In this document: piece by piece, positions 35,423 through 43,061 of the stretch
How the letters are laid out: every line of letters starts with the position of its first letter
Numbering within the stretch: the first letter of the stretch is position 1
From: Paenibacillus azoreducens
GTDB taxonomy: Bacteria; Bacillota; Bacilli; Paenibacillales; Paenibacillaceae
Assembly: GCF_021654775.1 (NCBI RefSeq)
Contig: NZ_AP025343.1
Coordinates: 2,509,501 to 2,573,500, forward strand
DNA: 64,000 nt
Reading direction: 5' to 3'
Translations under genes and position numbers: made by a program
The notes under the pieces: generated by a model
The model's database searches: none
Told to the model about the DNA's origin: nothing
The model's input: only the letters and a program-made list of their open reading frames with translations

Positions 35423-36121
35423 ATGAGGAAGAAAGACCATTTTATTTCTAAGCTCGAACCTATTTTTATGATGTTGTTTGGAACTTTTTTGCTGGCATTT
35501 GCGTATTATCACATCAATTTTCAGAATCATTTATCAGAAGGCGGTTTTGTTGGCTTGTCTCTGCTTGGCAAATATGTGCTTGGCATCAATCCGGCGCTGA
35601 GCATGCTGTTGCTTGACATTCCGGTCATTCTTGTCGCCATGCTGTTGAAAGGCCGTAAATTTGTGATGAATACGCTGATTGCGACATTTTCGTTTTCAAT
35701 CTTTTACGAATTGCTTGAACGCTATTCGACGCTGGTGATCGACCTGCATAACAATCTGCTTTTTGCGGCAGTGTTGTCCGGTTTGGTCACTGGGTTCGCT
35801 ACGGGACTGGTTCTCCGATTTGGGGGAGCTACCGGCGGAGATGATATTTTAACCCTGCTCATTAGCCGCTGGAGCGGACTGAAGGTAGGCACCGTATTTA
35901 TTTTGATGGATGCCTTCGTGCTGCTGCTGTCCTTGTTTTATCTGCCGCTGAAGGAAACGCTGTTTACGATTTTGGCGGTTGGCATTGCCGGGCGGACCAT
36001 AACATTCACACTCACATTCACATTCCGTAAGGGAAAAGCGAACGTCACCGCAGTACCCGAATCGGCTTCATCCCAAACAGTGGCCTCCAAACCCGTGCAT
36101 GCGATGCGGAGCGCTCACTAA
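35423..36121 (+). CDS. YitT-family integral membrane protein
   Basis: 232 aa from ATG 35423 (GAGGGA upstream). Five to six membrane helices with the family glycine patterns GGFVGLSLLGKYVLGINPAL, TGFATGLVLRFGGATGGDD and GIAGRTI. The family is widespread in Firmicutes and has no settled biochemical role; some members are linked to transport. It lacks the C-terminal soluble domain (DUF2179) of longer members. A terminator follows 5 bp after the stop. Confidence 0.85.
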   Translation: MRKKDHFISKLEPIFMMLFGTFLLAFAYYHINFQNHLSEGGFVGLSLLGKYVLGINPALSMLLLDIPVILVAMLLKGRKFVMNTLIATFSFSIFYELLERYSTLVIDLHNNLLFAAVLSGLVTGFATGLVLRFGGATGGDDILTLLISRWSGLKVGTVFILMDAFVLLLSLFYLPLKETLFTILAVGIAGRTITFTLTFTFRKGKANVTAVPESASSQTVASKPVHAMRSAH

Positions 36122-36126
36122 CAGAT

Positions 36127-36161
36127 AACCTCCTGATTCTCTGGAATCGGGAGGTTTTTTT
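36127..36161 (+). terminator. Intrinsic terminator after the YitT-family gene
   Basis: AACCTCC-T-GATTC pairs with GAATC-G-GGAGGTT, then a T-run. Confidence 0.92.
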
Positions 36162-36192
36162 GTGAGGCGAGGCGGGGCCAGGATGAATCAAA

Positions 36193-36239
36193 TGGGTAGA
36201 TATTTACATCGATTGGTTTATAATGGGTAAATACCCATA
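36193..36239 (+). promoter_or_regulatory. Palindromic operator overlapping a -10 box, upstream of the repeat array and amj
   Basis: ATGGGTA-AA-TACCCAT (36224-36239) is a perfect palindrome; a third half-site ATGGGTA is at 36193-36199. TATAAT (36220-36225) overlaps the palindrome. A repressor binding here would block that promoter. The regulator is unknown. Confidence 0.5.
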
Positions 36240-36310
36240 AAAGTACGTGTTCAAAAACCCACCATTGAATCGCGTCGCTCATTCTTGAATTGACCTTCGA
36301 TTGGTTGGTT

Positions 36311-36866
36311 TTCTTAAGATATCAGAAAGTACACTTCAAAGGAATCTGCATCCTGATATCGCAAGAAAAACTACCGCTAAAGGTGGTCTGTCTGCTGTGA
36401 AGGTACGTCAATAGACGTTTTTCTTAAGATATCAGAAAGTACACTTCAAAGGAATCCGCATCCTGATATCGCAAGAAAAACTACCGCTAAAGGTGGTCTG
36501 TCTGCTGCGAAGGTACGTCACTAGACGTTTTTCTTAAGATATCAGAAAGTACACTTCAAAGGAATCTGCATCCTGATATCGCAAGAAAAACTACCGCTAA
36601 AGGTGGTCTGTCTGCTGTGAAGGTACGTCACTAGACGTTTTTCTTAAGATATCAGAAAGTACACTTCAAAGGAATCCGCATCCTGATATCGCAAGAAAAA
36701 CTACAGCTAAAGGTGGTCTGTCTGCTGTGAAGGTACGTCACTAGACGTTTTTCTTAAGATATCAGAAAGTACACTTCAAAGGAATCCGCATCCTGATATC
36801 GCAAGAAAAACTACAGCTAAAGGTGGTCTGTCTGCTGTGAAGGTACGTCAATAGACGTTTTTCTTA
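36311..36866 (+). repeat. Five tandem copies of a 110-bp structured repeat
   Basis: Five head-to-tail units of exactly 110 bp (starting at 36311, 36421, 36531, 36641, 36751) that differ at only a few positions. Each unit holds three hairpins: GATATCAG/CTGATATC, ACCGC/GGTGGT and ACGTC-NNTA-GACGT, the last two enclosed by an outer AAGAAAAAC/GTTTTTCTT stem. Single or paired copies occur at 18763 and 39327, and decayed ones at 11313. The array lies between a putative promoter (36220) and the amj start. Confidence 0.95.
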
Positions 36867-36912
36867 TCAAAAGCGGACTTTTTGAACAACCTCTAAAAAG
36901 GAGATTTACGGC

Positions 36913-37701
36913 ATGGTTCAACTCATTGCCATATTGATGTTTACGGTAGTCATTCATACGGTGGACAGCCTTTCATACGCTTTGCGTTTGGGCGGGCTGC
37001 GGAGCAGGCGGATTACGCTTGCTTTATCGCTTTCTGGTCTGCTTGTGCTAGTGTCGCGCACCTCGAATCTCGCCCAGGGACCGATGGTTGGGAATATGGT
37101 GGATCAAGCGCTGAGATTCCCGGATTTTGTTCTCGAGCCAAGGCTTCACGGCATCATTGCGGCGGCTACGGGCGGAACGCTGCTGGCTATGCTGCTGTTT
37201 CCGAGCGCCGTTAGATTATGCTCCCGCATGGTCGTCCATTTGGAAGCGGCCGGATCCATTCCGAAAATGGCCAGAAACCTGCTCTCTCTCGCCAAATGGC
37301 GCAATGGACTCACTTATTTTAAACGTCCGACCTTCGGGATGCTGCGCTCTTTGCTGCACGGTCCGCTGCCTAAAAGATTGCTGCTGCTGAATATGGTTGT
37401 AACGGCGATTTACACCGTCGGCGTGCTGTCTTCATTGTATGCCGCTTACCTGTGGCCTGCCTTCCGGCTGACGGCTTCGACCTCATCGGGATTGATCAAC
37501 GGGGCAGCGACCATCTTATTGACGCTGCTGATCGATCCGCGGATTGCTTTGCTGTCCGACAAAACATTGCGGGGCGAGACAGGGCTTGGAAGCATGAATC
37601 GTGTTTTCGGGCTGATGATGGTATCGCGCATGCTGGGGACAATGCTGGCCCAACTGCTGCTTGTTCCCTGCGCGTATTGGATCGGTTGGATTATTGGATG
37701 A
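36913..37701 (+). CDS. amj: Lipid II flippase Amj
   Basis: 262 aa membrane protein with about six helices, matching the Amj (YdaH, DUF2837) family that moves lipid II across the membrane as an alternative to MurJ. Recognised by MVQLIAILMFTVVIHTVDSLSYALRLGG at the start (a paired Asp in the first helix region), SRTSNLAQGPMVG and the C-terminal NRVFGLMMVSRMLGTMLAQ. AAAGGAG precedes the ATG. In Bacillus it is sigma-M controlled; here the upstream region is the 110-bp repeat array instead. Confidence 0.85.
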   Translation: MVQLIAILMFTVVIHTVDSLSYALRLGGLRSRRITLALSLSGLLVLVSRTSNLAQGPMVGNMVDQALRFPDFVLEPRLHGIIAAATGGTLLAMLLFPSAVRLCSRMVVHLEAAGSIPKMARNLLSLAKWRNGLTYFKRPTFGMLRSLLHGPLPKRLLLLNMVVTAIYTVGVLSSLYAAYLWPAFRLTASTSSGLINGAATILLTLLIDPRIALLSDKTLRGETGLGSMNRVFGLMMVSRMLGTMLAQLLLVPCAYWIGWIIG

Positions 37702-38334
37702 TACCGCAGAATGAGGTTGATTTTTTGATATCGTTAGGAGATTGGGAAACAGCGGCCGGGGTTTTCCTCCATTGAGGCGATGCCACCAGGCCATGCAGGG
37801 ATTCTAACGAAACTGGGGACCGTTATTTTGGCAAAACGGGTCCCCGAAATTTTCCAACGAAACTGGGTATCGCTATTCGGCAAAAAAGCTGGTGATAGGG
37901 CGGTTTTTTGCTCAAATAACGATATGGGGTTTCGTTAGATTCAAAAAGCCGCGTATTTGCGGTTAATAACGATGCTCAGTTTCGTTAGCGCTGACGGCCA
38001 AAGGGAAAACGTCAATCGGCGTGCTTTCTAAGAAGCGAGGGGCGCGATAGCGGAATTTTTCTTGCGATAACTTGCAATAATTTGCGATAACAACTTGCCG
38101 ATAACTTGAAATAAATTCCTGTAATTTGAAATAACTCGCATTAACTCGCGATAACTCGCATTAATTTGCAATGGATTGCATAGCTTGCAATAACTCGCAT
38201 TAACTTGCAATAACTTGCAATTATAGAGTTTAAGCTCCGCTTATAAATTCCTCAATCAAAAAAAACGGCTGCTTTCCGCAGCCGCCCAGTTTAAACGGAC
38301 GCATATGCAATAGCCAAAGCGCATCCGGTCTCCT
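37702..38334. repeat. 633-bp intergenic region made of short repeats
   Basis: No gene. 37803-37990 has four copies, two per strand, of a 23-bp motif TAACGAAAC-N7-CGTTATT. 38060-38225 is a different, degenerate run of about ten units of an 11-12 bp motif (AACTYGCATTA/AACTTGCAATA). A terminator for the msrAB gene lies at 38257. Confidence 0.75.
38257..38285 (-). terminator. Intrinsic terminator after msrAB
   Basis: On the minus strand CGGCTGC pairs with GCAGCCG around GGAAA, followed by a run of eight T. Confidence 0.9.
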
Positions 38335-39303
38335 TTAATCGAACAAAACTTTATATTCGCCGTAACCTTCCTTGTCGAGATCCTCTTTCGAAATAAACCG
38401 CAGCGCGGCAGAATTGATGCAGTAACGGAGGCCGTTTGGTCCCGGCCCGTCGTCAAACACATGGCCCAGATGCGAGTCGGAGCTTTTGCTGCGGACTTCG
38501 GTGCGGACCATCATATGGCTCAGGTCCAGCTTTTCCTTGATGTTGTAATCTCGGATCGGACGCGTGAAGCTTGGCCAACCGCAGCCGGAGTCGTATTTGT
38601 CGCGGGAGCTGAATAGAGGTTCGCCGGAAACGATATCCACATATATGCCTTCCCCGTGATGATCCCAGAATTCATTCTGGAATGGAGGTTCGGTGGCATT
38701 GTTTTGCGTAACCTCGTATTGAATCGGAGTCAAACGCCGTTTAAGCTCGGCTTTTTCTTTTTCCGGAGCCCAGGCTTGCTCCAAAAAATCTTCCCGGCCC
38801 GATCCTTTGCGGTATCGTTTGTAATGTCCGGGATTCTTCTTATGATAATTTTGATGATATTCCTCGGCCGGATAAAACGGCTTGGCAGGCAAAATCGGCG
38901 TAACGATCGGTTTCTCGAAACGGCCGCTTTGCGCAAGCTCGGTTTTGGAGGCTTCGGCTAGAAGGCGCTGTTCTTCCGTATGATAAAAAATGGCTGTTTT
39001 GTACGAATGCCCGCGGTCATGAAACTGCCCGCCCTCATCTGTAGGGTCGATCTGCTGCCAGTACAGCTCCAGCAATTTATCGTACGGGAAAATCTCGGGA
39101 TTGTACGTAATTTGTACGGCCTCGACATGGCCTGTCGTGTCCGAGCAAACTTCCTCATAAGTAGGGTTTTCGGTGTGGCCGCCCGTGTAACCTGACTCGA
39201 CCTTGATGATGCCTGGCAAATCTTCAAACGGGGCTACCATGCACCAAAAGCATCCGCCTGCAAAGGTCGCTTTTTCCTGATGAACCGCTTGTAAATCGCT
39301 CAT
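38335..39303 (-). CDS. msrAB: Fused peptide methionine sulfoxide reductase MsrA/MsrB
   Basis: Repairs both S- and R-methionine sulfoxides. 322 aa: MsrA domain (about 1-170) with catalytic GCFWC, then MsrB domain (about 180-315) with [29 protein letters not shown]. The resolving-Cys region of MsrB is kept (RYCINS); the zinc CxxC pairs typical of one MsrB class are absent. No signal peptide, so it acts in the cytosol. Confidence 0.96.
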   Translation of the reverse strand: MSDLQAVHQEKATFAGGCFWCMVAPFEDLPGIIKVESGYTGGHTENPTYEEVCSDTTGHVEAVQITYNPEIFPYDKLLELYWQQIDPTDEGGQFHDRGHSYKTAIFYHTEEQRLLAEASKTELAQSGRFEKPIVTPILPAKPFYPAEEYHQNYHKKNPGHYKRYRKGSGREDFLEQAWAPEKEKAELKRRLTPIQYEVTQNNATEPPFQNEFWDHHGEGIYVDIVSGEPLFSSRDKYDSGCGWPSFTRPIRDYNIKEKLDLSHMMVRTEVRSKSSDSHLGHVFDDGPGPNGLRYCINSAALRFISKEDLDKEGYGEYKVLFD

Positions 39304-39326
39304 GATATCACTCCGTTTCCGTTATT

Positions 39327-39504
39327 GAAAAACTACCGCTAAATGCGGTCTGTCTTCTTAGAAAGTACGTCGATAGACGTTTTTCTTAAGATGATAGAAT
39401 TTATAAGTTTTCTTGCTACGCTGAACAATTCTTTCATCGCAAGAAAAACTACCGCTAAATGCGGTCTGTCCTCTTAGAAAGTACGTCGATAGACGTTTTT
39501 CTTA
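39327..39504 (+). repeat. 110-bp structured repeat, one partial and one full copy
   Basis: The partial copy (39327-39387) keeps only the second and third hairpins; the full copy follows. Its first hairpin is GATGA...TCATC, different from both other versions but still paired. The second is a perfect ACCGC-TAAAT-GCGGT. It contains tagaatttataagttt, shared with the lead-in of the 51-bp elements. Confidence 0.9.
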
Positions 39505-39543
39505 TTATAATCGATACGCAGGGCAGAACCAAGAAAATGCAGT

Positions 39544-40152
39544 TTAAACAGACAACTTTTTCCGTTTGTAAAGGAAAAACATCGTTCCGAGCAGCAGCAC
39601 GTAACCGGCGATAACGGCAATGGCCGCAAACGGATGCTTCATGCCTTCACCGCCCAGAAAAGCATACAGAAAGATGCCGGGAAGTTTGCCGATGCCGGAA
39701 GCGGCCGTATAGAGCCAGAATGGAATCGAAGCGACACCCGCAAATACGTTGACCGCCATCTGCGGAATCACGGGGATCAAACGGCCGGCCGCCACGCTGA
39801 CAAAAGGGTGGGTTTCGGTCCATGCCGTAAAGGACTCCAAGGTTTTAAACCGGCCCAGATATTTGCGCCCGTGTTCTCTGAGAACCGTCTTGGCCAGAGC
39901 ATAGATGATTGTCGCTGCGATCATGGTACCGAGCCAACTGACGGCTGCGGCCCAAAAAGTACCGAAGGAGAAGCCGAGCGCGGCAATCACCAGCTTGTAA
40001 GGGATGATCGGAAACATGGCGATCAAGGTTGCGAGGACGACAAGAATAGGGAAGGAGCCATGCTGATGCAGGTAGTCCATGATCGGATCCCGGTATATAA
40101 AAACGGTAATAAGCACTGCTGAATATAAGGCGGCAAGAAGCCATTTTTTCAT
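39544..40152 (-). CDS. TVP38/TMEM64 (DedA-like) membrane protein
   Basis: 202 aa from the ATG at 40152, placed 6 bp after GAGGG; the longer frame to 40197 lacks a ribosome site. Four to six helices with the VTT-domain core: FPIIPYKLVIAALGFSFGTFWAA, and the conserved AGRLIPVIPQMAVNVFAGVASIPFW with the functional Arg. Family members act in lipid flipping or membrane homeostasis; the exact role is unknown. Confidence 0.85.
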   Translation of the reverse strand: MKKWLLAALYSAVLITVFIYRDPIMDYLHQHGSFPILVVLATLIAMFPIIPYKLVIAALGFSFGTFWAAAVSWLGTMIAATIIYALAKTVLREHGRKYLGRFKTLESFTAWTETHPFVSVAAGRLIPVIPQMAVNVFAGVASIPFWLYTAASGIGKLPGIFLYAFLGGEGMKHPFAAIAVIAGYVLLLGTMFFLYKRKKLSV

Positions 40153-40257
40153 GCGGTTCCCTCGCTTGCGGATAATCTGTAGGAATGGATTCATCATACC
40201 AGAATCATACCAAATGAAGGAGGGAAAAATAAAATGATGGAATTATGCGAGACGGTC

Positions 40258-40266
40258 TGCTATAAT
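40258..40266 (+). promoter_or_regulatory. Extended -10 promoter of the riboswitch-terC unit
   Basis: TGCTATAAT immediately before the riboswitch; start near 40273. Confidence 0.65.
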
Positions 40267-40287
40267 GATGCCAATAAGTGAATAGTT

Positions 40288-40382
40288 CCCAAAGGGGAGT
40301 AGCTCATGCAATAAAGTCGTCATTACGGGATAGAATCCCCGGCTTTATTGGCAACATTACGTTGTTTTGCGAGACCTTTGCC
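40288..40382 (+). ncRNA. Manganese riboswitch (yybP-ykoY type)
   Basis: Contains the signature CAAAGGGGAGUAGC at the 5' side and GCGAGACCUUUGCC at the 3' side, with the middle stem ATAAAG...CTTTAT and the CATTACG loop segment that forms the Mn site. The 3' closing strand GACCTTTG pairs either with CAAAGG of the aptamer or with GGTAAAGGTC of the terminator at 40372. Mn2+ binding should favour the aptamer and let transcription continue. A terC gene follows, as expected. Confidence 0.92.
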
Positions 40383-40412
40383 TGATTTTCATTAGGTAAA
40401 GGTCTTTTTTGA
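40372..40412 (+). terminator. Riboswitch expression-platform terminator
   Basis: AGACCTTTGCC pairs with GGTAAAGGTCT, then six T. It shares the GACCTTTG strand with the aptamer P1 stem. Confidence 0.92.
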
Positions 40413-40418
40413 TGGATA

Positions 40419-40456
40419 AAAAGCGCCATTGCCTGATGAAGGTAAGGGCGCTTTTA
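40419..40456 (+). terminator. Second terminator-like hairpin before terC
   Basis: AAGCGCC-A-TT-G-CC pairs with GG-T-AA-G-GGCGCTT, then TTAAGTTTTTT. It lies after the riboswitch terminator and before the 51-bp element. Confidence 0.65.
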
Positions 40457-40469
40457 AGTTTTTTGGGTT

Positions 40470-40521
40470 CCCCGCAAAGTATTTGGAATAATCATCGGAG
40501 CATAGGCTCCGCTTTGTGGGG
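40470..40521 (+). repeat. 51-bp palindromic element, copy 6, inside the terC leader
   Basis: CCCCGCAAAGT...GCTTTGTGGGG. It sits between the riboswitch terminators and the terC ribosome site, so it would be part of the terC message. Confidence 0.92.
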
Positions 40522-40603
40522 ATATTTCAAGCGGCGGACTAATCATAGCAATCATTTCAATCCGGGAGAACATTTCCCAAGAACTAGGAGAGGTGGAAGG
40601 AAA

Positions 40604-41296
40604 ATGGAATTGTTAACCATGCAATTTTGGACAGCCCTGATGTCGATTGTCATCATTGATCTGGTATTGGCCGGAGACAATGCCATCGTCATCGGTCTTG
40701 CCGCGCGCAACGTCAGAAAAGAGGATCAGAAGAAGGTCATTTTATGGGGGACAATCGGTGCGGTAATCATCCGGGTGATTGCAACCTTGCTTGTCGTAAA
40801 GCTGCTGCTGATTCCGGGACTTCGTCTTGTCGGCGGGCTTGTGTTGATTTGGATTGCCTACAAACTGCTGATTGATGAGAAAAAACATGATATTTCAGCT
40901 GGAAATCAAATGTGGGCGGCCATCCGCACCATCATTATTGCGGACGCCATGATGGGGCTCGACAACGTGCTGGCCGTAGCTGGCGCGGCTCATGGAGATT
41001 TTCTTCTCGTTGTCGTCGGCCTGGCGATATCGATACCGATCATGGTTTGGGGAAGCACGATTTTCATGAAGCTGACGGAACGCTTCCCTGTCATCATTAC
41101 CTTTGGGTCGGCGATTTTGGCTTGGACCGCTTCGAAAATGCTGGTAGGAGAACCGATGATTCATGGGCTTTTTGCAAATCCGGTCATCAAATATGGTTTT
41201 GAGCTTGTTGTGATCGCGCTGGTAGTCGTGTTTGGTCTGCGTTCCAAAAAGAAAAAAGAGCAGGCGGCCAAAAGCCGGGTGGTAGGGACGAACTAA
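40604..41296 (+). CDS. TerC-family Mn2+ exporter (YkoY-like)
   Basis: 230 aa integral membrane protein of the TerC family, which exports Mn2+ and helps metalate secreted enzymes. Seven helices; the family acids are in IDLVLAGDNAIVIG (near residues 16-29) and ADAMMGLDNVLAVAG (near 113-127). I chose ATG 40604 after AGGAGAGGTGG; an open frame back to 40409 would run through the terminator and the repeat. Control by the upstream Mn riboswitch fits this function. Confidence 0.93.
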   Translation: MELLTMQFWTALMSIVIIDLVLAGDNAIVIGLAARNVRKEDQKKVILWGTIGAVIIRVIATLLVVKLLLIPGLRLVGGLVLIWIAYKLLIDEKKHDISAGNQMWAAIRTIIIADAMMGLDNVLAVAGAAHGDFLLVVVGLAISIPIMVWGSTIFMKLTERFPVIITFGSAILAWTASKMLVGEPMIHGLFANPVIKYGFELVVIALVVVFGLRSKKKKEQAAKSRVVGTN

Positions 41297-41646
41297 CGAG
41301 TACCCGGGAAGCGAAAGAAAGATATACTCTTATTTTGTTTCCTTAGCAAAGAAGGTATAATGTGTATCGATCCTATGGCGGAAATAAACAACGGATTTGA
41401 ATCAACTGTTGTCCTGGGAGACGGAAGCGGTTTTTGTTCACAGCAGGGGCAGCTGGCACAGGATGGGGCGGGACGTTTGGCAGCTGGGATACGATTCCGG
41501 AACGTCGGGGGTTTGCCGGAGCGGTGAATCATTTTTCGGAGTGTATCTCCCATCCTGAGCGCTCCTCTATCCGCGCCGATCTGGGATTATAGGCAGCCAT
41601 GAACTGGCAGCAAGAATCGCGGACAATAATGAAAGGGAAATGTGAT
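41297..41646. other. 350-bp region with a promoter and a doubtful small ORF
   Basis: TATAAT at 41355-41360 with TTGTTT upstream (13-bp spacing, too short). A 55-codon ORF opens at 41360 inside the -10 box, has no ribosome site and resembles nothing. A second frame reads SWDTIPERRGFAGAVNHFSE to a stop at about 41592. The region may be remnants of a lost gene. Confidence 0.4.
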
Positions 41647-41958
41647 ATGGAAGAACACCGCAAAACAATCGAAGAAAACATCATCGAAAGCTACCGCCAG
41701 GACGAGGATATGATGATTCTCGTATTTGCCCAATGGTGCGTCAATGAGGGACTGGACCCGGAAGAGCTGTACCAACAAGCTTATCCGCAGCAGCAGAGCA
41801 ACGAAAGGCTGCAGCGGGTGCTGGAGCTGACGGTGCCTAAAGAAGAAGCGGGGCCTATACCGGATGATACGGTGCTTGGCGTATTGTCCTTGTTCGGCAA
41901 TGAAGACCTGGCTTTTGTCGTGTCGGAGGCTATTTCAAACAGAGCTCCAAAAAAATAA
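41647..41958 (+). CDS. Uncharacterised small acidic protein
   Basis: 103 aa from ATG 41647 (AAAGGG upstream; two upstream in-frame ATGs lack a site). Helical and acidic, no signal peptide or helices. It has ILVFAQWCVNEGLDPEELYQQAYP and TVLGVLSLFGNEDLAFVVSEAI. I do not recognise the family. Confidence 0.7.
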   Translation: MEEHRKTIEENIIESYRQDEDMMILVFAQWCVNEGLDPEELYQQAYPQQQSNERLQRVLELTVPKEEAGPIPDDTVLGVLSLFGNEDLAFVVSEAISNRAPKK

Positions 41959-42237
41959 CGGACGGGCCATGATAATGCACCGATGAGCTGGACGGTAGTC
42001 TCCGTGCCCGCCCACTACGCCTCAATATGCGTTTTATAATTGTGGACCGACTTTATACAAAACTTATTACGCGCCAGGAGTTGCGCGTGCTGATCATGCG
42101 GAAACGTGCATTTCTGCATTTTTTTCACTTCGTTTCAACTTTGGCAATCAATTCTTGCGAAAATGCAACTATTTTCATGATTTACTTCCTGTTTAGGTGT
42201 AGCAAGCCAAAAGCCTGCAAATTATTTCAGGCTGCTG

Positions 42238-42266
42238 AAAAACCCCCTGTTTTTTGCAGGGGGTTA
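42238..42266 (+). terminator. Terminator-like hairpin
   Basis: AACCCCCTG pairs with CAGGGGGTT around GTTTTTTG-type loop. No T-run on the plus strand; about 280 bp after the nearest gene. Confidence 0.45.
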
Positions 42267-42953
42267 AGATTTGCCTACATTGCCTCAACAATGGGGTCAT
42301 AAGAATCGTTTAAATCGATTTTTGTTTTAAAAGCCACCACATAAAAATGGAAGTTTCCAAAAGTCTTCCGGACTTTCCCACGGCCTGGCAGATGCAGCTA
42401 TGCGCATCTTAAGCTTTAATGGAATACCGTTGAAGGGACATATTTGTTTTTGAATCAGATTTTGCAAAATTCGATTCCAGACGCTCCCGGGAAGAATACA
42501 TAGACGAACTAACACGAAAATAGCCCTAACGGACACCACGGCCGCTAACGGACACCACGGCGGCTAACGGACACCACGGCCGCTAAGTGGCTAAAAACAG
42601 CCGTTTTTAAATCCTAACGGACACCACAGCGCTTAATTGCCTCAAAACACCGCCAAAAGAGAAATTTTCACCAAATAGCAGCATCTGTGTCCGTTAGAAA
42701 TCAAAATGGTCGAAATTGCTCTCAATAGCGGCCGCGGTGTCCGTTAGAGTTTTGCAGTCGTGTTCTACATATTGCTTGAATAAACCTTTCATAATAAATA
42801 AATTAGGGTATTTGATCAGTGACATGATGAAATTGATTCTTGAAAGTCGCTTATTGGATTTTTGCAAAATCTCGAATATAAACGATTGGTGGCTCGCTTT
42901 GGAAATTGTTGCGAAAATACATCTATTTTCGGCACTTAAGTTTGTTATGGATG

Positions 42954-42982
42954 AAAAGCCTGCAAATTTGCAGGCTTTTTCT
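42954..42982. terminator. Bidirectional terminator
   Basis: AAAAGCCTGCAAA/TTTGCAGGCTTTT perfect palindrome with flanking A and T runs. On the minus strand it would end the AraC regulator transcript. Confidence 0.85.
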
Positions 42983-43061
42983 TAAACAGGCTCTTTCACC
43001 ATGAAAACTGCATATTTGCAACCTTCACAAGCACATGAATTTGATCTCTTTACCGAACTGC

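Larger units (their letters stand above)
41959..43061. repeat. 1.1-kb gene-free region rich in short repeats
   Basis: No convincing gene. Contents in order: a TTGCGAAAATGCAACTATTTT unit (about 42154) of the family also found at 59.5 kb; hairpins AGCCTG...CAGGCT (42211-42232) and AACCCCCTG...CAGGGGGTT (42241-42265); six copies of CTAACGGACACCACGGC, four direct and two inverted, between 42526 and 42750; another TTGCGAAAATACATCTATTTT unit (about 42908); and a perfect terminator at 42954. Confidence 0.7.

Noticed and set aside
36311..36866. CRISPR array
   Set aside because: Units are 110 bp with no unique spacers, and there are no cas genes.
38028..38210. 60-codon minus-strand ORF
   Set aside because: Its repetitive sequence reflects the 11-12 bp tandem repeat.
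41360..41527. 55-codon ORF
   Set aside because: Starts inside a -10 box, no ribosome site, no similarity known to me.
42027..42302. 91-codon ORF in the gene-free 42 kb region
   Set aside because: Runs through repeats and a hairpin; no ribosome site.
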